Assembly (NCBI GenBank): GCA_030426705.1
Contig: JAUHXW010000093.1
Coordinates: 1 to 9,380, forward strand
Reading direction: 5' to 3'
DNA: 9,380 nt
Source: Gammaproteobacteria bacterium
GTDB lineage: Bacteria; Pseudomonadota; Gammaproteobacteria; Xanthomonadales; Marinicellaceae
In this document: positions 6,579 through 9,380 of the stretch, piece after piece
How the letters are laid out: each line of letters opens with the position of its first letter
Numbering within the stretch: the stretch's first letter is position 1
Program-made: the position numbers and the translations under genes
The notes under the pieces: generated by a model
What the model saw: the letters and a program-made list of their open reading frames with translations, nothing else
Databases searched by the model: none
Told to the model about the DNA's origin: nothing

Positions 6579-6612
6579 AGACCTTTGCTCAATACGGGTT
6601 CAAAGGTCTTTT
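6579..6612 (+). terminator. Likely intrinsic terminator after dsbA2
   Basis: AGACCTTTG at 6579-6587 pairs perfectly with CAAAGGTCT at 6601-6609 around a 13-base loop, ending in only four T. It lies 11 bases past the dsbA2 stop. The short T-run makes it weaker than the dsbA1 terminator. Confidence 0.6.
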
Positions 6613-6723
6613 GCCAATCAACAAAGATTTTAATCTCGACTTGGCCAGATAAAACGCTGACTTTTTGTAAAAATAGCTAAAGTTTGCCTGAAAGCAGCTC
6701 ACTGTGACTATTTTTAAGGTTTA

Positions 6724-6752
6724 TTGGGATTAAAATGTGTGTTTATTAAACT
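6724..6752 (+). promoter_or_regulatory. Possible promoter of the 116-residue gene
   Basis: TTGGGA at 6724-6729 and TAAACT at 6747-6752 are 17 bases apart, each a 4/6 match to the sigma-70 consensus. Transcription would start near 6759, only about 11 bases before the ATG at 6770, giving a nearly leaderless message. This would fit the lack of a Shine-Dalgarno there. The rest of 6613-6769 shows nothing further that I can support. Confidence 0.25.
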
Positions 6753-6769
6753 GTTATGAGTTCTAATCG

Positions 6770-7120
6770 ATGAAAGAGGTACACTTAAAAACAGATATCG
6801 AGAATGCTAACTTTTATATTTCGACATTAGCCATTGGAATACTGGAGGGGATGAAGTCTGGTGGTATTCCACTCGAATGTGGTGTATGGAGCTTAGCTCG
6901 TCCAATCTTCTGGCAAGCACTTGAAGATTGCGCAGAAATCGAATGTCGTCTCATCGATTGGATTACTTCATTTGACGAATTGAGTGCATTGCAACATTTC
7001 GACAGTAAAGCAGCTTTCAAAGCTATCGATGAACTCTTAGTTTTATTAAAAGTTAACCAAGAAAAATCACTTAAAGGTAATCCTTCACTTGCAATATCTT
7101 CGGTGGTGCTAACAAATTAA
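6770..7120 (+). CDS. Orphan 116-residue protein, probably helical
   Basis: Not recognised with confidence. The protein is short, soluble, acidic in the middle and mostly helical, without signal peptide or membrane segment. Residues 12-29 form an amphipathic helix (FYISTLAIGILEGM). A conserved-looking turn SGGIPLECGVWSLARP spans 30-45, and an acidic helix about 46-70 carries Cys54 and Cys59. The overall shape faintly resembles small uncharacterised families of immunity-like proteins such as DUF3969; I hold that at low confidence. No Shine-Dalgarno precedes the ATG. Its first bases overlap (ATGA) the stop of a five-codon upstream frame starting at 6756. No partner toxin is visible nearby. It sits between the dsbA block and a REPIN copy that begins 7 bases past its stop, in the more variable part of the window. 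Confidence 0.6.
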   Translation: MKEVHLKTDIENANFYISTLAIGILEGMKSGGIPLECGVWSLARPIFWQALEDCAEIECRLIDWITSFDELSALQHFDSKAAFKAIDELLVLLKVNQEKSLKGNPSLAISSVVLTN

Positions 7121-7127
7121 TAGCTAG

Positions 7128-7200
7128 GTAGGATGGGCTCTGCCCATCATTGGGATGTCGGGTAAGCATGTGAACCTTTGATGGGCGAAGCCCAACCTAC
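7128..7200. repeat. REPIN-like element, copy A
   Basis: Two REP-like hairpins face each other. The left one (7128-7148) starts with GTAG and has stem GATGGGC/GCCCATC with loop TCT. The right one (7180-7200) is its inverted counterpart, loop GAA, one stem mismatch (GCCCAAC), ending in CTAC. Similarity to copy B at 8092-8165 extends a few bases each way (7126-7206). It lies 7 bases after the stop of the 116-residue gene and may also serve as its transcript end. A GTAG head next to an imperfect palindrome is the known hallmark of REPs moved by RAYT transposases; no RAYT gene is in this window. Confidence 0.75.
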
Positions 7201-7293
7201 ATTTCTTGTCAAAGAATTAAAAGCGAGAAAGGCATTGAATAGCAATATTCATACATGCTGATTAAGGCTTTAACAGATAAATTGTTTGCTGCA

Positions 7294-7311
7294 CCAAAAA
7301 CATGTTTTTGG
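7294..7311. repeat. Perfect 18-bp palindrome CCAAAAACATGTTTTTGG
   Basis: This sequence is its own exact reverse complement. GCTGC at 7288-7292 and GCAGC at 7317-7321 extend the symmetry. GCAGCC (7317-7322) can instead pair with GGCTGC at 7349-7354, so two folds exclude each other. Its 3' end abuts the AAGGAG of the micro-ORF that follows. It lies in the shared 3' region of two convergent frames. It could be an operator or an RNA hairpin near the 3' end of the 149-residue gene's message. Confidence 0.5.
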
Positions 7312-7322
7312 AAGGAGCAGCC

Positions 7323-7382
7323 GTGTGTCTATCCTTGAATAAACGTTTGGCTGCTGCACTTTTAAAGAAGTATGTGCACTGA
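7323..7382 (+). CDS. Candidate micro-ORF, 19-residue cationic peptide
   Basis: A GTG at 7323 lies 5 bases after AAGGAG (7312-7317), one of the best Shine-Dalgarno sequences in the window. It opens a 20-codon frame whose TGA ends exactly one base before the stop codon of the convergent 149-residue gene. The peptide would read MCLSLNKRLAAALLKKYVH: Leu/Ala-rich, with four Lys/Arg, plausibly an amphipathic helix. An in-frame ATG at 7302 inside the palindrome would add seven residues but has no ribosome site. It could be a small toxin-like or leader peptide, a remnant, or chance. The length is far too short for sequence statistics to decide. Confidence 0.22.
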   Translation: MCLSLNKRLAAALLKKYVH

Positions 7383-7832
7383 TTATTTTGGTTTTAATTC
7401 ACAGCTTTGTTCCCAATGAGACCAACCGCTTTTTTCGATGCCTAAGCTGTCTGCATAGAATGTATTGTCTTTGACCATTTGCAAAGTCTTCACGTCCAAT
7501 TTCCAGTCACTGCGCATAACAACAGCACCACCTCCAAAGACTTGTAAATCATCTTTTTCGGCCAATACAATTTCATTGGGGCTGATACTGCTCAAGGGTT
7601 TAATGGATTTACCATTTGAATAATTTTTCGCTTCTAAATCAAAACGATAATTTCTTTTCTCACCGATAACAGCTGCTTGTACCGGACTGCCATTGGCCAA
7701 AGAGCCAGAGACATCATCTACTGTTGTGACGCACTGAAGATTAAACTGTTGGGGTAATTTCGACTCTTCAGACGCCCAGGAGATGTTCGCACAAAGTGCC
7801 ATTAACGCAGAAACTTTAATTACATATTTCAT
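7383..7832 (-). CDS. Small exported protein with terminal cysteine pair
   Basis: Unrecognised secreted or periplasmic protein. ATG at 7832 is preferred over ATG at 7844 because GAGG lies 6 bases before it and because the shorter form (MKYVIK) is a proper signal start. Residues 1-20 are a signal peptide with cleavage after SWA before SEES. The mature part, about 129 residues, has just two cysteines, Cys34 (FNLQC) near its start and Cys144 (EQSC) near its end, well placed for one disulfide closing a small beta-rich domain. It contains a YRFDLEAKNY strand around 71-80 and a GGGAVVM stretch near 105-111. This layout is common in small lipocalin-like or inhibitor-like envelope proteins, but no family can be named. 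It has no operon partner and is bracketed by two same-orientation REPIN copies. It is a natural candidate substrate for the DsbA proteins upstream. Confidence 0.75.
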   Translation of the reverse strand: MKYVIKVSALMALCANISWASEESKLPQQFNLQCVTTVDDVSGSLANGSPVQAAVIGEKRNYRFDLEAKNYSNGKSIKPLSSISPNEIVLAEKDDLQVFGGGAVVMRSDWKLDVKTLQMVKDNTFYADSLGIEKSGWSHWEQSCELKPK

Positions 7833-8089
7833 TGATATCCTCATTTATAAAAAAAAGTGAATTGTAAATTCTTAAAATTAACCAACATCTGTTTGGGTTC
7901 ACCCAGCCGGTAAATTTGTGCGAACTTAAAGTGCACAATACCGTTTCTATGTCTGAACAAGAATGGGCTAGCCAATTGAAAACCGTTCATTGATTTAAGA
8001 CGCTGATTTCTCGTGTGGCAGTTTCGACATTTGTTCAATAATAAGGTTGCATAAAGTTTTTAATTTTTTCATGGTGTAATTGTCAAGCC
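7833..8089. other. Gene-free stretch upstream of the exported-protein gene
   Basis: With the REPIN and the last bases before relA, the gene-free span is 7833-8195. I see no convincing gene here. Minus-strand frames are short, need a TTG start and lack ribosome sites. A 14-codon plus-strand frame from ATG 7949 has no Shine-Dalgarno. The part nearest the gene holds an A-run (7849-7856) and AT-rich DNA that could contain the promoter, but no hexamer pair with good spacing stands out. It may be decayed coding sequence or an untranslated leader of unusual length. Confidence 0.4.
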
Positions 8090-8091
8090 AG

Positions 8092-8165
8092 GTAGGATGG
8101 GCTTTGCCCATCAATGAGATGAATGGTAAATATGTGAACCTTTTGATGGGCGAAGCCCATCCTAC
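8092..8165. repeat. REPIN-like element, copy B
   Basis: The same two-hairpin unit as copy A, in the same orientation and better preserved. The left REP (8092-8112) starts with GTAG, stem GATGGGC/GCCCATC, loop TTT. The right REP (8145-8165) is inverted, loop GAA, ending in CTAC. The outer arms GTAGGATGGGC and GCCCATCCTAC match perfectly. Over about 82 bases (8090-8171) it differs from copy A by about nine substitutions and one base of length, mostly in the spacer. It lies 30 bases beyond the relA stop and is the only hairpin there, so it may act as the 3' end of the relA transcript. Confidence 0.8.
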
Positions 8166-8195
8166 ATTTCTACTGTACTTTTGAACTTGCCAGTA

Positions 8196-9380
8196 TCAGT
8201 TTAAACTTCGTTGAATCGAGTTGATGTGCTCCAGGCTGGAAAGTCGGCTCATCACTTCGCTAAGGTGATCAAAGTCCCTGATTTGGATGGCGATATTGAT
8301 GTTTACCAGTCCAGCTTCATTGTCAGGTTCGGCATGCAGTGCCATGATATCGACCTTTAAGTTGGCCAACAGGGCGCTGATGTCTTTGATCACGTGTTTG
8401 CGGTTATTGGCAATCAATAACAAAGAAGTCACGGTGTCTTCAGTTTGGTCATCGCTCCACTTCACATTGACCAGACGGTTGGGGTGTTCAGAAATCAGGT
8501 GCAGGTAATTATCACAACTGGCCTGATGCACGCTGATGCCTTTGGTACGTGTAATGAAGCCGCCAATGGCATCACCTTGCACTGGGTTACAGCAACTGGC
8601 CATGGTGGTTTTAAGTGAATCAACACCTTCAACAATCAAACCGCCATCATGTTTGGTGGTTTTGGCTTTTTTTGGTACCGTTTTTTGTGTGAAACGTTTA
8701 TTAGGATTCAGCTGATGGTCAGCACGACGCAACACCTGATTAACTGTGATGTCGCCTGTAGCAATCATCGCGTACAGCTTGTCGGTGCTTTGTAAATTGA
8801 ACGAGTCCAATAAATTTTGTAAATCGGCATTTTGTAAATCAAATTTCTTTAATTCGTTTTCTAACAGTTCTTTGCCAATTTGCAGGTTTTTCTCAAAGTC
8901 ATTTTCACGGAACCAGTGTCTGACTTTGGCCCTTGCTCGGGCACTTTGCAAATACCCAGATTGTTCATGCAGCCAGTCTTTTGAAGGTTTGGCCAGCTTG
9001 GAAGTCAGAATCTCGATTTGATCACCGGTTTTCAATGCCCGGGTCAGGGGAACAATCGAGCCATTAATCTTGGCACCGCGACAACGGTGTCCCACTTCGG
9101 TATGCACCTGATAAGCAAAATCAACGGGTGTAGAACCGCCAGGCAAGTCAACCACATCACCTGTTGGGGTGAATACATAAACACGCTCTTCCTGCGTGTC
9201 AGACTGAAAAGCTTCTAATAAATCATCAGATCCTGAGTTTTCATTGAGTAACTGACGCATCCAATTGACTTTGTTGTCATAATTTTGGTCTTGTTTGGAA
9301 CCGTCCTTGTAACGCCAATGTGCCGCCACACCGAGTTCGGCATGTTCATGCATTTGATGGGTTCTGATTTGAACCTCCAG
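8196..9380 (-). CDS. relA: (p)ppGpp synthetase RelA, C-terminal half (5' end outside window)
   Basis: Ribosome-associated stringent factor that makes (p)ppGpp when uncharged tRNA enters the A site. The frame stays open to the window edge, so the 394 residues seen are the C-terminal part of a protein usually about 740 long. The first residues, LEVQIRTHQMHEHAELGVAAHW, are the conserved end of the synthetase domain, so the ATG at 9353 is internal and not a start. Then come the TGS domain (visible residues about 65-127, with RVYVFTPTGDVVDLP), a helical domain, the conserved-cysteine domain (CCNPVQGD at 263-270 through GISVHQASC ending at Cys289), and an ACT domain (about 318-394). The GFIT-GISVH wording matches RelA rather than SpoT. 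The HD and synthetase catalytic residues lie outside the window, so hydrolase activity cannot be judged. Confidence 0.93.
   Translation of the reverse strand: MEVQIRTHQMHEHAELGVAAHWRYKDGSKQDQNYDNKVNWMRQLLNENSGSDDLLEAFQSDTQEERVYVFTPTGDVVDLPGGSTPVDFAYQVHTEVGHRCRGAKINGSIVPLTRALKTGDQIEILTSKLAKPSKDWLHEQSGYLQSARARAKVRHWFRENDFEKNLQIGKELLENELKKFDLQNADLQNLLDSFNLQSTDKLYAMIATGDITVNQVLRRADHQLNPNKRFTQKTVPKKAKTTKHDGGLIVEGVDSLKTTMASCCNPVQGDAIGGFITRTKGISVHQASCDNYLHLISEHPNRLVNVKWSDDQTEDTVTSLLLIANNRKHVIKDISALLANLKVDIMALHAEPDNEAGLVNINIAIQIRDFDHLSEVMSRLSSLEHINSIQRSLN

Noticed and set aside
6568..7127. Integron gene cassette around the 116-residue gene
   Set aside because: No attC core sites (RYYYAAC/GTTRRRY) flank the gene, and the hairpins present belong to the REPIN.
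7833..7844. Upstream ATG adding MRIS to the exported protein
   Set aside because: GAGG sits within this extension at proper distance from the ATG at 7832, and the shorter form has a normal signal peptide.
7949..7993. 14-residue plus-strand frame starting MSEQEW
   Set aside because: No Shine-Dalgarno and far too short; its resemblance to a protein start is subjective.
7841..8038. Minus-strand 65-codon frame with a CRNCH heme-like motif near its start
   Set aside because: It needs a TTG start without ribosome site, has no signal peptide, and the CXXCH is isolated; it overlaps the start of the 149-residue gene's leader.
1..9380. CRISPR array, tRNA, rRNA, insertion sequence or prophage genes
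   Set aside because: No regularly spaced repeats, cloverleaf-forming sequence, transposase or phage-like frame was seen on either strand.

Overview
The window looks like a chromosomal stretch of a moderately AT-rich gammaproteobacterium. This rests on a RelA-type (not SpoT-type) stringent factor, a UvrD with the C-terminal Tudor-like domain, a di-heme cytochrome c4, and the order engB / cytochrome c4 / dsbA, which from memory is also the order in Pseudomonas. Two adjacent dsbA genes recall the Xanthomonas/Xylella lineage, and the low GC would suit a Marinicella-like member near that group. The placement is inference, and no plasmid or phage genes are visible.

Layout. Positions 1-222 hold no gene but several inverted repeats. 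From 4123 down to 223 on the minus strand runs a tightly coupled operon: engB (ribosome assembly GTPase), an unrecognised 364-residue protein, and uvrD (repair helicase), each junction a 4-base ATGA overlap. A 106-base divergent promoter region separates engB from plus-strand cytochrome c4. A structured leader with a rho-independent terminator follows, then a lipoprotein DsbA (CPHC), a second strong terminator, and a soluble periplasmic DsbA paralogue (CPGC). Next come an orphan 116-residue protein, a REPIN-like repeat, a possible micro-ORF, a convergent gene for a small exported two-cysteine protein, a second REPIN-like repeat, and the C-terminal half of relA running off the right edge.

Functional logic. 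The plus-strand block is an envelope redox module: cytochrome c4 carries electrons in the periplasm, and the two DsbA proteins introduce disulfides into exported proteins. One DsbA is apparently lipid-anchored on a roughly 50-residue charged helix and the other is free. The exported 149-residue protein, with one cysteine near each end of the mature chain, is the kind of substrate they could serve. The minus-strand operon and relA are housekeeping genes.

Most worth a second look are the tethered/free DsbA pair with different active-site dipeptides, the terminator placed only 8 bases before the dsbA1 Shine-Dalgarno sequence, the unknown gene locked between engB and uvrD, and the two REPIN copies with GTAG heads. 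I see no convincing wholly new system such as a defence island, CRISPR array or integron. The stretches around the 116- and 149-residue genes look like accessory DNA between conserved blocks.
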